Positions 1 to 8,213 of a stretch of 64,000 nucleotides of DNA are shown in pieces. A program made the position numbers and the translations under genes. The stretch covers positions 14,824 through 78,823 of the forward strand of contig CAVQCX010000005.1 in the NCBI GenBank assembly GCA_963711095.1, read 5' to 3'. Within the stretch, counting starts at the first letter, position 1, and every line of letters begins with the position of its first letter. The notes under the pieces were generated by a model. That model was not told the DNA's origin and ran no database searches. It saw nothing but the letters and a program-made list of their open reading frames with translations. The DNA comes from CAVQCX01 sp963711095. GTDB lineage: Bacteria > Pseudomonadota > Gammaproteobacteria > Chromatiales > Chromatiaceae.

Positions 1-1731
1 AATCTGTTTCTCGCCTGGCTCGCCCTGCTGCAGATGCGCTTCGTCGGCACGTTTCAGGAGACGCTCTCCCAGCGTCTGTTCGCGCTGTACATGCGTCAGC
101 CCTTCGCCTTCCATCTGCAGCGCAACTCAGCCGAGCTGCTGCGCAATGTCGTAGTCGAGATCAACGAGCTTGGCGCCCGGGCGGTGATTCCGGCGCTGAC
201 CCTGTTGGTGGAGGGTCTGGTGCTCGGCGCCATTGTTCTTCTGCTCCTGGTCGTGCAGCCGGTGGGTACGCTGCTCGGAGCCGCATTGACCGCGACCTCC
301 GCCTGGGTACTTTATCCTAGAAGCGGCAGTTGAACGGCCGCCAGGGTGCGTGCCGCGTGGTGTCTGGCAAGGCATGACGAGGCGGAATAGTCATTCTATT
401 CCAACGAGTTATAACGCAGCTAGGCGCCGCGCGGTGCGTGCCCTGGTGGTCGTAGCGGCCATCACCCGACGGGTGAGTCTCAAGTTTTCCATAAACACAG
501 TCCGCGCAGTCACTGGATCGCTGCTCGAAGCGGTCAACTGCTGTTTCTAGGTTTATGTGCCGACGCGCGGACCTTTGGCCGCCTGGGGCCGCCTGCGCCA
601 CCGCCACGGGGGCGAGCGCCTGCGTCAGTTTCAGCACGGGCTGCAGATGGTCAAGGAGATCAAGCTGCTCGGCCGGGAGGATGCGCTGCTCGGCTTGTAT
701 CGCCGTCACAACCGCGAGTGGGCCCGCTCGGTGGAACGCTACGAAACCTTGCAGCGAGTGCCACGGCTGTGGTTCGAGGTGCTGTTCGTCGCCAGCGTCG
801 TGGTCGTGACCCTGGTGTTGCTGGGCAGTGGCGCCACCAGGGAGAGCCTTTTGCCGACCCTGGGGCTGTTCGCGGCTGCCGCGTTCCGCTTCATCCCCTC
901 CGCTAGCCGCTTGGTGATGTCGATGCAGGCCCTGGCAGCGCCTGGCCGACCATCAGCCTGCTTCACCGGGAGCTGACGGATCTCGCCCAGCATGTGGAGC
1001 CTGCGCCTGCGTCCGGCTCGGGCCTCAGGATGCAGCACAATCTGCGGCTCGCCGGGGTGTGTTTCGGCCATGCCGGCGAGCGACAGGCGATCCTCAGCGA
1101 CGTCGATTTGACCATCGCCAAAGGCGAGCGTGTCTGCATCAGCGGGCCGAGCGGTGCCGGCAAGAGCACCTTGGTGGATCTGGTGCTCGGGCTGCTACGT
1201 CCCACCAGCGGGCAGACCCAGGTGGATGGCCTGGACATCGCCGGGGCGTCGCGTGCCTGGCAGCGCCACATCGGCTACGTGCCCCAATCGGTTGGCCTCA
1301 TCGACGACAGCCTGCGTCGAAACGTGGCTCTCGGAGCTGCCGAGGGCGAGATCGACGACCGGGCGGTGTGGCGGGCGCTACGCTGCGCCGGACTGGAGGA
1401 TTTCGCGAGGTCGTTGCCGGCCGGGCTCGACACGGTATTCGGAGAGAACGGCGCCCGCCTGTCGGGTGGCGAGCGCCAGCGCGTAGGGATCGCCCGCGCG
1501 CTTTACCTCGACCCCGAGATACTGGTCCTCGACGAGCCCACCAGTGCCCTTGATCTGGCCTCCGAGCGAGCCGTCCTGCGCAGCGTGCTCTCCCTGGGTG
1601 CCGACAAGACCGTGCTGATGGTTGCCCACCGTCCTTCCGCCGTTGCCATGTTCCAGCGGGTGATCCGGCTGGAGGCGGGCCGCGTGGTCGCAGACCAGGT
1701 CAGCGGCGCGGGCGCCATCGCCATGCCCTGA
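1..1731 (+). pseudogene. PglK-type ABC flippase, 5' partial, split by a MITE and a frameshift
   Basis: The reading frame is open at the left edge. It gives an exporter with fused membrane and ATPase domains. The membrane part (1-315, then 557 to about 935) contains SAELLRNVVVEINELG and a KEIKLLGRED stretch, as in PglK/WlaB flippases that turn over undecaprenyl-linked oligosaccharides. The ATPase part (about 994-1731) has Walker A GPSGAGKST (from about 1144), signature LSGGERQR (about 1459) and Walker B ILVLDEPTSALD. Two lesions break the gene. A MITE lies at 316-551, and removing it with one copy of its 5-bp duplication restores frame as AWVLY-VPTRG. A one-base shift lies near 930-945, after MQAL and before TISLLHREL. 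The gene meets STT3 tail to tail with 32 bp overlap. If the MITE is real the protein is probably truncated; the second shift may be a sequencing error. Confidence 0.85.
311..556. mobile_element. MITE-1 with IS1380-like ends and 5-bp target duplication
   Basis: The element proper is 316-551 (236 bp). Its ends are an 18-bp imperfect inverted repeat, CCTAGAAGCGGCAGTTGA at the left and CCTAGAAACAGCAGTTGA read inward from the right (16 of 18 match). TTTAT is duplicated on both sides (311-315 and 552-556). There is no transposase gene inside. The termini resemble the right end of the IS1380-family element at 10739-12150 (CCTGGAAAGAGCAGTTGG; 15 of 18 against the right MITE end). ISEcp1, another IS1380 member, also starts CCTAGA and makes 5-bp duplications. 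The insertion splits the flippase gene. Confidence 0.9.
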
Positions 1732-3985
1732 CCTTGTCGCCCTCGGGAGTGGTGGCGGCCGCTACCAGCTCGAAGTGCTCGCGCTGGTAGCGCCCGTCCA
1801 GCAGCACCAGTTGGGTGACGAGCGAGCGCAGCACGCCCGGGGAGCCAACGAAAGCGCGCCGCTTCACTTGGTCCAGCAGAACCCCGGGATTGTCTGCTGG
1901 AGCCTCACCGGTGATGTCCAGCAGGCGGTCCAGCGTGGCCAGCCGGAGCAGCGAAGGCGTCAGGAGGATGCTCCGCCCGCTGCCCGCATCGCGCAGCACC
2001 AGCCGGCCTCGGGCCGCCTGTCCGTCGGGCATCACGAAGCGCTCGATCTGCAGGCCGCTGGCGGAGGGCAGGTGCAGCGGACAGTCGTAGCTGCCGTCCG
2101 CGGCGACCCGGCAGGGCGCCCAGCGCGTCGACCATCTCACCGCTTGGGGTGCGGCAAACCGGGCGCGGTCGAGCCTGGTGCGCAGGGCCCGGGCCTGGGC
2201 CAACAGCGGCGCGGACAGGCCGGGTGGCAGGTCTCCGGCGCGGACCCTGTCGGCAGCCTGGGCCCGTATCGGCTGCCAGAAGCCCGAGATCATCCACCCC
2301 TGCTGGCCCAGCAGCGCACTGGAGGTGAGCAGGTACACGGGGTGGCCGCAGTCGTCCGGGGAGCCGCAGGCGGCCTGGCTCAGCAGCCGGTCGAGGGGCT
2401 GGTCTGCGTCGGCGGCGAGGAGCCGGCCCACGTCATGGATCCGGGGGTTTTGCAGGCTGGCTCCGTCGACGGCGACGGGCCGCCGGGCCCAATAGGTGGC
2501 CCAGTGCCCTGTGTCCCACCAGGTGACCAGGATGGCATCCCGGGGCGTGGTGCGCGCAAGCTCCGACAGCACGCTCACCCAGGCGGTACTGAGCGCCGGG
2601 TGCTGGCGCTCCACCGCGCTCAGGGCTTGCGGGGCGAGGCCCGCCAGCAGGGCCGCGGCGGCGAGCGGCGCGGCAGCGCTCTTGATCGCCGAGGGACGCA
2701 CCAGCTCGGGCAGTGCGCCTATGCCGAGCCCGGCCAGCAGGGCCAGCGGCGGTGCGAGCAGCAGCAGAAAGCGCTCGGCGCGCGGTGCCAGGATCAGGCC
2801 GCCGACGGTCCAGGCCAGCAACAGCAGGGGCCCTGCGGGAAAACCTTGTCTAGCCCAGGGCCACAGGCGGCGGATCACTGCCATCAGCCCGATGGCTGCG
2901 GCCACCAGGCTCGGCCAGCCCAGCAGGCGTGTCGCCCCGGCGAGGTCCGGCACTGTCAGCTCGCCGACCGTAGCGAAGGAATCCGGCGGCGGCAGGCCGC
3001 CGAGTGCGGGCCCTGGTGCTTTGCCGATCGCCAGCAGCCCGGGAGCCAGGGTCAGTACAACGGCGATGAAGCCCATGACCGCCAGGGTGAAGCTGCCGGT
3101 CACCGCTCCGACACGCCGCCATCGTTCTGCCGAGTGGCGCAGCGCCTCGCCGAGGGCGAGGGGGGCTACGCAAGCGACCATGATGGCGGTGAAGGGCCAG
3201 CCGCCCCAGGTCGCGGCCAGCAGGCCCGTAGCGGCGCCGGTGGTCAAGGCGGCCAGCGGCCGCCAGCCACCCTCGGTCGCCGCCGTCAGGAACCGCTCCG
3301 CGCCGAGCAGCACCGCCAGCATCAGCGCCAGGATCCAGACATCGTCATCCGCGCCGAAGGCCCGCTGGATCACGATCGGCGTCAGCAGCAGCGCCAGAGC
3401 CGCCGCCAGGCCGGCGCTGCGGGCGCCGAGCGGGGCCATGCTGCGCACGGCCAGGTACGAGAGCAGCGCACAGACCACGAGCATCAGGCTGGTGTGCAAA
3501 CGGCCCGCAGCCAGTAGCGAGGCCTGGGGATCCACCGCGCGCATCGCCTTGTAGACCAGCGCTATGGCCCAGGGATGGGGCGAGGTCGCATCGATCATCG
3601 GCCGCCCGACGGGCGGAATGACCAGGGTGTCGCGACAGACGCTACGGGAGAGGCTGTCGGCACAGGGTGTGCCGGTCTCGGCAATGCTGCGGGCCAGGCG
3701 AAGAAAGTAGTAACCGTCCCGGGAGTCGGGGTAGGCCGCATAACGCCCATGCGAGTCCTCCGAGCCGTAGGCAGCGCGATAGGCTTTTTCCATGTCGGAG
3801 CGTGCGGATGCCGGGGCCTTACCGCTGGCGATGAGCTTCTGAGCCCACTGCTCGGCCATCGGCAGAGACGCCTGCTCGCTCTGCAGCGTCCAGACCAGGC
3901 CTGCCGCGGCTATTGCGACCAGCACCAGCTCCCCGGTGCGGCTGGTCACGAGCCGAGACCACAGAAGCGCGATCGCCGCCCTCAA
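1700..3985 (-). CDS. STT3/PglB-type oligosaccharyltransferase
   Basis: A 761-residue polytopic membrane protein. By family it transfers a lipid-linked oligosaccharide to asparagine in secreted or periplasmic proteins. The STT3 landmarks are visible in order: a first acidic loop with DGYY (D90, compare NDGY of Campylobacter PglB), a second acidic motif GADDD (211-215), a TVGE motif (339-342) matching the TIXE/SVSE motif of external loop 5, and the acceptor-binding WWDTG (489-493) followed by ARRPVAVDG, as in deltaproteobacterial PglB. The long hydrophobic N-terminal two thirds and soluble C-terminal third fit the family. The start is TTG at 3983-3985, overlapping the TGA of the decayed upstream gene (TTGA), which suggests translational coupling. 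Its neighbours are a PglK-like flippase and two glycosyltransferases, supporting an N-glycosylation role. It appears intact. Confidence 0.88.
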   Translation of the reverse strand: MRAAIALLWSRLVTSRTGELVLVAIAAAGLVWTLQSEQASLPMAEQWAQKLIASGKAPASARSDMEKAYRAAYGSEDSHGRYAAYPDSRDGYYFLRLARSIAETGTPCADSLSRSVCRDTLVIPPVGRPMIDATSPHPWAIALVYKAMRAVDPQASLLAAGRLHTSLMLVVCALLSYLAVRSMAPLGARSAGLAAALALLLTPIVIQRAFGADDDVWILALMLAVLLGAERFLTAATEGGWRPLAALTTGAATGLLAATWGGWPFTAIMVACVAPLALGEALRHSAERWRRVGAVTGSFTLAVMGFIAVVLTLAPGLLAIGKAPGPALGGLPPPDSFATVGELTVPDLAGATRLLGWPSLVAAAIGLMAVIRRLWPWARQGFPAGPLLLLAWTVGGLILAPRAERFLLLLAPPLALLAGLGIGALPELVRPSAIKSAAAPLAAAALLAGLAPQALSAVERQHPALSTAWVSVLSELARTTPRDAILVTWWDTGHWATYWARRPVAVDGASLQNPRIHDVGRLLAADADQPLDRLLSQAACGSPDDCGHPVYLLTSSALLGQQGWMISGFWQPIRAQAADRVRAGDLPPGLSAPLLAQARALRTRLDRARFAAPQAVRWSTRWAPCRVAADGSYDCPLHLPSASGLQIERFVMPDGQAARGRLVLRDAGSGRSILLTPSLLRLATLDRLLDITGEAPADNPGVLLDQVKRRAFVGSPGVLRSLVTQLVLLDGRYQREHFELVAAATTPEGDKVRAWRWRPRR

Positions 3986-4440
3986 TTCGCGGGTCTCAGC
4001 AAAAGCTCGACCTGGCGCTCCAGGCGTCCGTCGGCGATGACCGAGCCCAGCCTCGCGAGCACGTGCTCCGGGGTGCTCCAGGCGATCCTCTGCGGGTGAT
4101 GCTCGTTCTCCACTGCAGCAGTCCGATCGATACCAGCCCGATGGCGGCGCCGACGTCCACCAGCAGCGGCGCCTTCATGCCGGCCATGACGGTCGCGCGC
4201 GCGGTATCGCTGAGCAGGTCCACCACGGCAGTGGCCCAGGTACCCTGGCGCCCGTAGTGCCGCAACATCGCCGCGTCATCGGCATCGCCGCGGAACCGGC
4301 CCCAGCAGCCTCCAACGCTCACCGTCGGGCGGCGCAGCAGGTGAGCTGCCCGAAATGCCAGTCCGGAGCGAATGCGTGCCCGCCCGGTCACCGGCCGGCG
4401 GCCACGAGGGCGTTTCTCCCGGCACCCCGCAAGGGCGACC
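3982..4440 (-). pseudogene. FkbM-like methyltransferase remnant with internal deletion
   Basis: One frame encodes an SAM-binding region of FkbM type: RHYGRQGTWATAVVDLL followed by LLVDVGAAIGLVSIGLLQ, where DVGAxxG is the glycine-rich SAM motif. After about 4105 the frame is lost. A second frame then encodes a plausible C-terminus, ENEHHPQRIAWSTPEHVLARL, ending in TGA at 3982-3984. The middle of the protein (normally over 100 residues) is missing, so this is an internally deleted gene. No convincing start codon is seen. Its stop overlaps the TTG start of the STT3 gene. It may once have methylated a sugar of the glycan. Confidence 0.55.
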
Positions 4441-4443
4441 GGC

Positions 4444-4656
4444 TCAGCGGGCACGCGTGCAAACGACCACCATCGCGAGGTCCCAGTGCCACCCGAGCAG
4501 CCTGTTGCTGACCTTCGCCGCATAATAACGCCGCAGCATGCGCCTGCGGTCGTGCCTGTGCACGTCGTCCACACCCAGCTCGAGAACGTCGAAGCCAAAC
4601 CGGTCTCGCAGTGCCCGCTTGAGCACGCGGGGCGTGAAATGAATCAGGTGGATCTC
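4444..4656 (-). pseudogene. C-terminal fragment of a class I SAM methyltransferase
   Basis: About 70 residues, beginning EIHLIHFTPRVLKRALRDRF and ending VVVCTRAR, resemble the C-terminal end of Methyltransf_23-type enzymes, where a FTPxxLxxLL segment precedes the last strand. A TAG lies in frame just upstream, near 4665, and the SAM-binding core is absent. It sits between the GT28 gene and the FkbM-like remnant on the same strand. This looks like the tail of a deleted gene in the glycan locus. Family assignment is from the C-terminal pattern only. Confidence 0.45.
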
Positions 4657-4673
4657 CTTCGCCGTCTATCCGG

Positions 4674-5750
4674 TCATGGACCGCGGGCTCCCTTATGCCG
4701 CCCCAAGCACAGCGCGCGCACCAGTTGGACCGTATCATCGGTCCCCGATGCGGCGGGGGGATGCGCTTTGGGCCGCCGCAGCAGGAGCGAGAGGCACTCG
4801 GCGGCCTCCGCCGTGCGCCATTTGCGCTCCGGTATCCAGGCGATGCCGTGTCGGCTGGCCATCGCCCTGGCATTGGCCTCCTGGTGGCTGTCGGCGACAG
4901 CCGATATCGGCACGGCCAGGGTCGGCGTGCCCGAGGCCGCGGCCTCGCACAGGCTTCCGGCGCCGCCGGCACAGATGGCCGCGTCGGCCCAGGCCCAGCG
5001 CTCCGCCAGGGCCAGGTCGAAGCCCACCACGGCGGCGGGAATCCCGGCCTGGGCGTAGGCCGCCTGTACCTCCGCCTGGTGCTTTTCACCGGCCTGGTGA
5101 TAGACCTCGACCTCCAGGCCGCGCCGCCACAGGGTTTCGGCCAGAGCCGCCCCGGCGCGATTGAGCGTGGGGCTGCCGAAGGTGCCGCCGGTAATCAGCA
5201 GCCGGGGCCGCAGCCCCCGGGGCGGAGGAGTCGTCCCCGGGTGCAGGCGCAACGGCAGATCGACGACCCGCGCATCCCGCCAGCGCCCGAAGCCCAGGGC
5301 CTCGGGCATGGCCACCAGCTTGAGGTCGGCGAAACGCGCGAGCAGCGCATTGGTCCGCCCCGGTACGGCGTTGGCTTCCAGGACGATCAGCGGGCGGCCC
5401 AGGCTGGCGGCCGCCAGCCCTGCGCCCAGGGAGGCATAGCCGCCCAGGCAGATCAGGCCGTCGACCTGGTGCCGACGCATGTGGCGACGGCCGAGACGCA
5501 TGCCGTGCAAGGCGCTGAGCCGGGCGCGTATCCGCCCGGCCATCCCGGCGCCGAAATCGGGATGGGCCGGCAAAGGGTGGAAAGGGACGCCGAATTGCCG
5601 TACAAGAGTTGCCTCGATGCCGTCGACGGCACCGTAGCAGACGATGGCGTCGCGCGGGTACAACCGACCCCAGGCCTCGGCCAGGGCGAGCATGGGCATC
5701 ACGTGGCCGGCGGTGTAGCCGCCGGTCAGGCCCATAGTGAGATCGGGCAT
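4674..5750 (-). CDS. MurG-like GT28 glycosyltransferase
   Basis: A 358-residue GT-B fold enzyme of the MurG/Alg13-Alg14 family. Visible features are an N-terminal glycine loop GGYTAGHVMP (10-19, compare GGTGGH of MurG), GGYASLGAGLAA (103-114), LEANAVPGRTNALLARFA (124-141, equivalent to the HEQNAVAGLTN region of MurG), and the donor-sugar region CAGGAGSLCEAAASGTPTL (260-278). MurG adds GlcNAc from UDP-GlcNAc to a lipid-linked sugar. This gene is not in a cell-wall cluster, so it is a paralogue and probably acts on the lipid-linked glycan for the nearby oligosaccharyltransferase. It is divergent from, and slightly overlaps, the ALG1-like gene if that gene uses its upstream start. The donor sugar is not predictable. 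Confidence 0.82.
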   Translation of the reverse strand: MPDLTMGLTGGYTAGHVMPMLALAEAWGRLYPRDAIVCYGAVDGIEATLVRQFGVPFHPLPAHPDFGAGMAGRIRARLSALHGMRLGRRHMRRHQVDGLICLGGYASLGAGLAAASLGRPLIVLEANAVPGRTNALLARFADLKLVAMPEALGFGRWRDARVVDLPLRLHPGTTPPPRGLRPRLLITGGTFGSPTLNRAGAALAETLWRRGLEVEVYHQAGEKHQAEVQAAYAQAGIPAAVVGFDLALAERWAWADAAICAGGAGSLCEAAASGTPTLAVPISAVADSHQEANARAMASRHGIAWIPERKWRTAEAAECLSLLLRRPKAHPPAASGTDDTVQLVRALCLGRHKGARGP

Positions 5751-6972
5751 GCTCGTCTTGTCCCCTGCCCCGGATCAGATCATGCGCGCATTGCGCCCCA
5801 TCGAGTCCGTCGAGCTGCCCCTGAGCGGGGCCACCGTCGTGGTCCTCGCCCAGGCGCCGCTGGACCAGTCACCACGCATGGTAGCGCAGGCCTGGGCCCT
5901 GGCAGAGGCCGGGGCGAGCGTCCGCTTCGTCGCTTTCGGCAACGCCGAGGATTTTCCCCTGCGCCATCCGCGCATCGCCGTCCACGCCGTGCCCGGCCCC
6001 GGCCGCGATACTTCGGCGGGCTCTCGGAGATGGCCGCTGCTGGCGGGCGCCGGGCGTATGCTCGCCACGGCGCGGCGCCTCGGCGCTACGCTGAAGGCCG
6101 CGGCGCAGGATGCCGATTTGATCCTGACCCAGGTGCCCCCGGCGATTCCGGGCGCCTGGCTGGCGGCCTGGCGCAAGATTCCGCTGGTCCTCGACTGGCA
6201 CAACCTCTCCGGGCCGATGGCTGCGTTGAAGCTCGGCGCCCGTCACCCGGTGGTGCGTCTGCTCGATGTCATCGAGGGCCGTCTGGGGCCGAAGGCACTG
6301 CTCCATTTCGCCGTTACCGGCGCGCTCGCGGCTCACCTGGAGCGCCGTCTGGTCCGCCCGGTGCTGGTGCTGCCCGATCGGCCCCTGGTGCTGGGCCCTC
6401 ACGCTGCCGCCCCGGCGCAATCCCACGGCGAGGCTCTTTCCTGGCGCACCCTGGTGAGCTCCACGAGCTGGACCCTGGACGAAGCGATGGAGATGCTGCT
6501 GGACGCGGCCTCCCTGGTCAGGATTCCCCCCGGCATGGGGCTGCGGCTGATCGTCACCGGCAAGGGCCCCCTGCGGGCGGCGTTCGAGGCGCGGGCTGCG
6601 GCCTTGCAGCGCCCGGAGCTGCGCATCGAAACCGCCTGGCTGTCACCCGGCGCTTATGCCGCCCGCCTGGCTTCGGCGGATGCCGGCATCAGCCTGCACC
6701 GCTCCGCTTCGGGCCTGGATTTTCCGATGAAGCTGATCGACATGGAGGCGGCCGGACTGCCGGTGCTGGCGCTGGATTACGGTCCCGCCCTGAGGGACGG
6801 TCTGGCGGGTCTTGCCGGGGCACGTACCTTTGCCGATGCCGCCGGGCTGGCGGCCTGCCTGGAGAGCCTGCTGGTCGAAGGCGCCCCGCCCCATGGCTCG
6901 CCCCGAGCGCCGGATTGGGCGACGCTCTGGGCTCGGGTCGCGCTTCCGGCGCTGGAAGCGATATTGAGATGA
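5749..6972 (+). CDS. ALG1-like GT33 glycosyltransferase (mannosyltransferase type)
   Basis: A GT-B glycosyltransferase with the successive motifs of eukaryotic ALG1: DQSPRM (39-44), TQVPPAIPGAW (127-137, compare QNPPSIP), VLDWHN (147-152), SSTSWTLDE (237-245), VTGKGPL (269-275) and HRSASGLDFPMKLIDM (317-332). ALG1 adds the first mannose to dolichyl-PP-chitobiose on the cytoplasmic membrane face. Here the acceptor is presumably an undecaprenyl-linked sugar made with the adjacent GT28 enzyme. There is no N-terminal membrane anchor like that of eukaryotic ALG1. The start is uncertain: GTG 5737, ATG 5749 and ATG 5782 are all in frame and lack strong ribosome-binding sites. The stop overlaps an ATG at 6969. 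Confidence 0.82.
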   Translation: MLVLSPAPDQIMRALRPIESVELPLSGATVVVLAQAPLDQSPRMVAQAWALAEAGASVRFVAFGNAEDFPLRHPRIAVHAVPGPGRDTSAGSRRWPLLAGAGRMLATARRLGATLKAAAQDADLILTQVPPAIPGAWLAAWRKIPLVLDWHNLSGPMAALKLGARHPVVRLLDVIEGRLGPKALLHFAVTGALAAHLERRLVRPVLVLPDRPLVLGPHAAAPAQSHGEALSWRTLVSSTSWTLDEAMEMLLDAASLVRIPPGMGLRLIVTGKGPLRAAFEARAAALQRPELRIETAWLSPGAYAARLASADAGISLHRSASGLDFPMKLIDMEAAGLPVLALDYGPALRDGLAGLAGARTFADAAGLAACLESLLVEGAPPHGSPRAPDWATLWARVALPALEAILR

Positions 6973-7199
6973 AGCGGGCGCTGCTGCTCTTCGGCGATCT
7001 CCAGGAGCGCGGCGGCGGGCTGGTCTGCCCCCACTGCGGCGGGGAGATGCGCTTCTTGTCGGTGATCGAGGAGCCCCTGGTGATCGACCGCATCCTGTGC
7101 CACCTGGGGCTCTGGGCCCCGCGCCCGCCCGAGGAGGGCGACTGGCCGGTCAATGGTCAGATCCCTCTGACCTACGAGCCTCTGCCCGCCATCGCCTGA
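6969..7199 (+). pseudogene. C-terminal fragment of an IS91-like transposase
   Basis: A 76-residue frame has a zinc-binding pair CPHCGGEMR, then PLVIDRILCHLGLW and a proline-rich tail. This order (CPxCGG, then a VIxxILxHLGL helix) is typical of the extreme C-terminus of IS91/IS801-type transposases. The catalytic HUH region is absent, so it is a remnant. Its ATG overlaps the TGA of the ALG1-like gene, probably by chance. It marks the right border of the glycosylation locus and suggests past transposition there. Confidence 0.45.
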
Positions 7200-7212
7200 C
7201 CGTTCTCGAGCC

Positions 7213-7240
7213 TTGACGTGGGCGTCGGTCGCGCTAACAT
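7213..7240 (+). promoter_or_regulatory. Candidate promoter before the DUF1566 cluster
   Basis: TTGACG (7213-7218) is followed after 16 bases by TAACAT (7235-7240), a fair sigma-70 pair in otherwise GC-rich DNA. It lies about 80 bases upstream of the first 107-bp repeat. Confidence 0.4.
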
Positions 7241-7320
7241 CCGGCGAGAATCAAGGAAATCGCGCACAGAGCCGTCGGGCGGAGCTTCGTCCGGCTCTCG
7301 GCGGCATCACCAGGGGGGAC

Positions 7321-7427
7321 TGAGGATGGTTTCGTGCGGCGAGGGTGGCAGAGAGCGGGTGGTTGGCGCCGAATCTGGGCTGGTGGCTTGCTCTCCGCCT
7401 GCGGCGGCTGAAAGCAAATTCCTATCC
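7321..7427. repeat. 107-bp direct repeat, copy A
   Basis: Identical to 9970-10076 except for one T/C difference (106 of 107). It contains a possible stem, GGCAGAGAGC against GCTCTCCGCC (9 of 10 complementary), and a CCGCC/GGCGG hairpin. The two copies bracket the three DUF1566 genes in direct orientation. In both copies one frame is open through the repeat and leads into a hydrophobic segment. Confidence 0.95.
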
Positions 7428-7430
7428 CTA

Positions 7431-7962
7431 ATGCTGATGGGGCTGATGGCGGCAGCGGTGTCCAGGGCCAGACTTGCAACAGCAGCGTCCCCGTGAGCCC
7501 CCCGTGGACCGCTTCGTGATCCGCAATCGCGGCGCCACGGTATTCGACAAACAGACCGGTCTGGAGTGGCAGCGCTGCCCGGAGGGCTTCGTGTTCTCGG
7601 ATGGCGGCACGAACACGAGCTTCGCCGACGACCACTGTGCCATCGGCGCGAATTACTCCTTCACCTGGCAGCAGGCCCTGCAGGACGCCAAGAGCCTCGA
7701 CCAGGGGCCAGGCTATGCAGGAGCCACCGATTGGCGGGTGCCCAACGTCAAGGAGCTGAGATCCATCATCGAGGAGGCATGCGACGCTCCTGCGGTCGAG
7801 CTGGCAGTCTTTCCCGATACGCCGCCGGTAGAGTTCTGGTCGGCTTCGCCCAATATCGGCAATCCGGGCTTCCACTGGTACGTCGATTTCGCTTTAGGCG
7901 GGATCGCTTTTTACGATTCAAACGTTTCCAGGTTGGTGCGTCTCGTGCGCGACGGAGAGTGA
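7431..7962 (+). pseudogene. DUF1566 (Lcl) lectin-like protein, two frame breaks near the 5' end
   Basis: From about 7505 the frame encodes a DUF1566/Lcl domain: VDRFVIRNRGATVFDKQTGLEW, DWRVPNVKELRSI, FWSASP and a C-terminal VRLVRDGE. It parallels the gene at 9264-9809. Comparison shows the signal peptide (MLMGLMAAAV, 7431-7460) in one frame, QTCNSS in a second and PPVDRF in a third. Two missing bases, one after the GTG near 7460 and one in the six-C run at 7498-7503, would restore a single frame of 178 codons. The product would be secreted, possibly a surface ligand-binding protein. The gene is either recently decayed or carries homopolymer sequencing errors. Confidence 0.7.
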
Positions 7963-8213
7963 GCTCACTCTGCGAGGTCGGTGCTCGCATCCAATGACCC
8001 GACCGCCTCTGGGATGGGCAGACCGGTGAAGTCAGACTTGATACAGTGGGCGCCCTGTCGGCGCCGGCCCGTTTCCATGGCGGCTGCGCTTGACAAGGTT
8101 GGCCGGCGCACATCGATGGAGCAATTGGGTTCCAAGCGCCAACAAGAACACTCCCGCCCCCCAATGGGCTGGTCCGGACTTTCGTTTTTTGCGCTTTCCC
8201 GAGGAGCTACGCC

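Noticed and set aside
1775..3517. A 580-codon plus-strand frame opposite STT3
   Set aside because: Gln/Gly/Arg-rich composition without domains. STT3 motifs are on the other strand.
4674..5750. The GT28 gene as the genuine cell-wall MurG
   Set aside because: The neighbourhood has no murein genes, the GGTGGH loop is altered to GGYTAGH, and the linked genes are for glycan assembly.
4695..7199. An 834-codon plus-strand frame across the glycosyltransferase genes
   Set aside because: Only its last 76 codons look like protein. The rest is antisense to the GT28 gene and out of frame with the ALG1-like gene.
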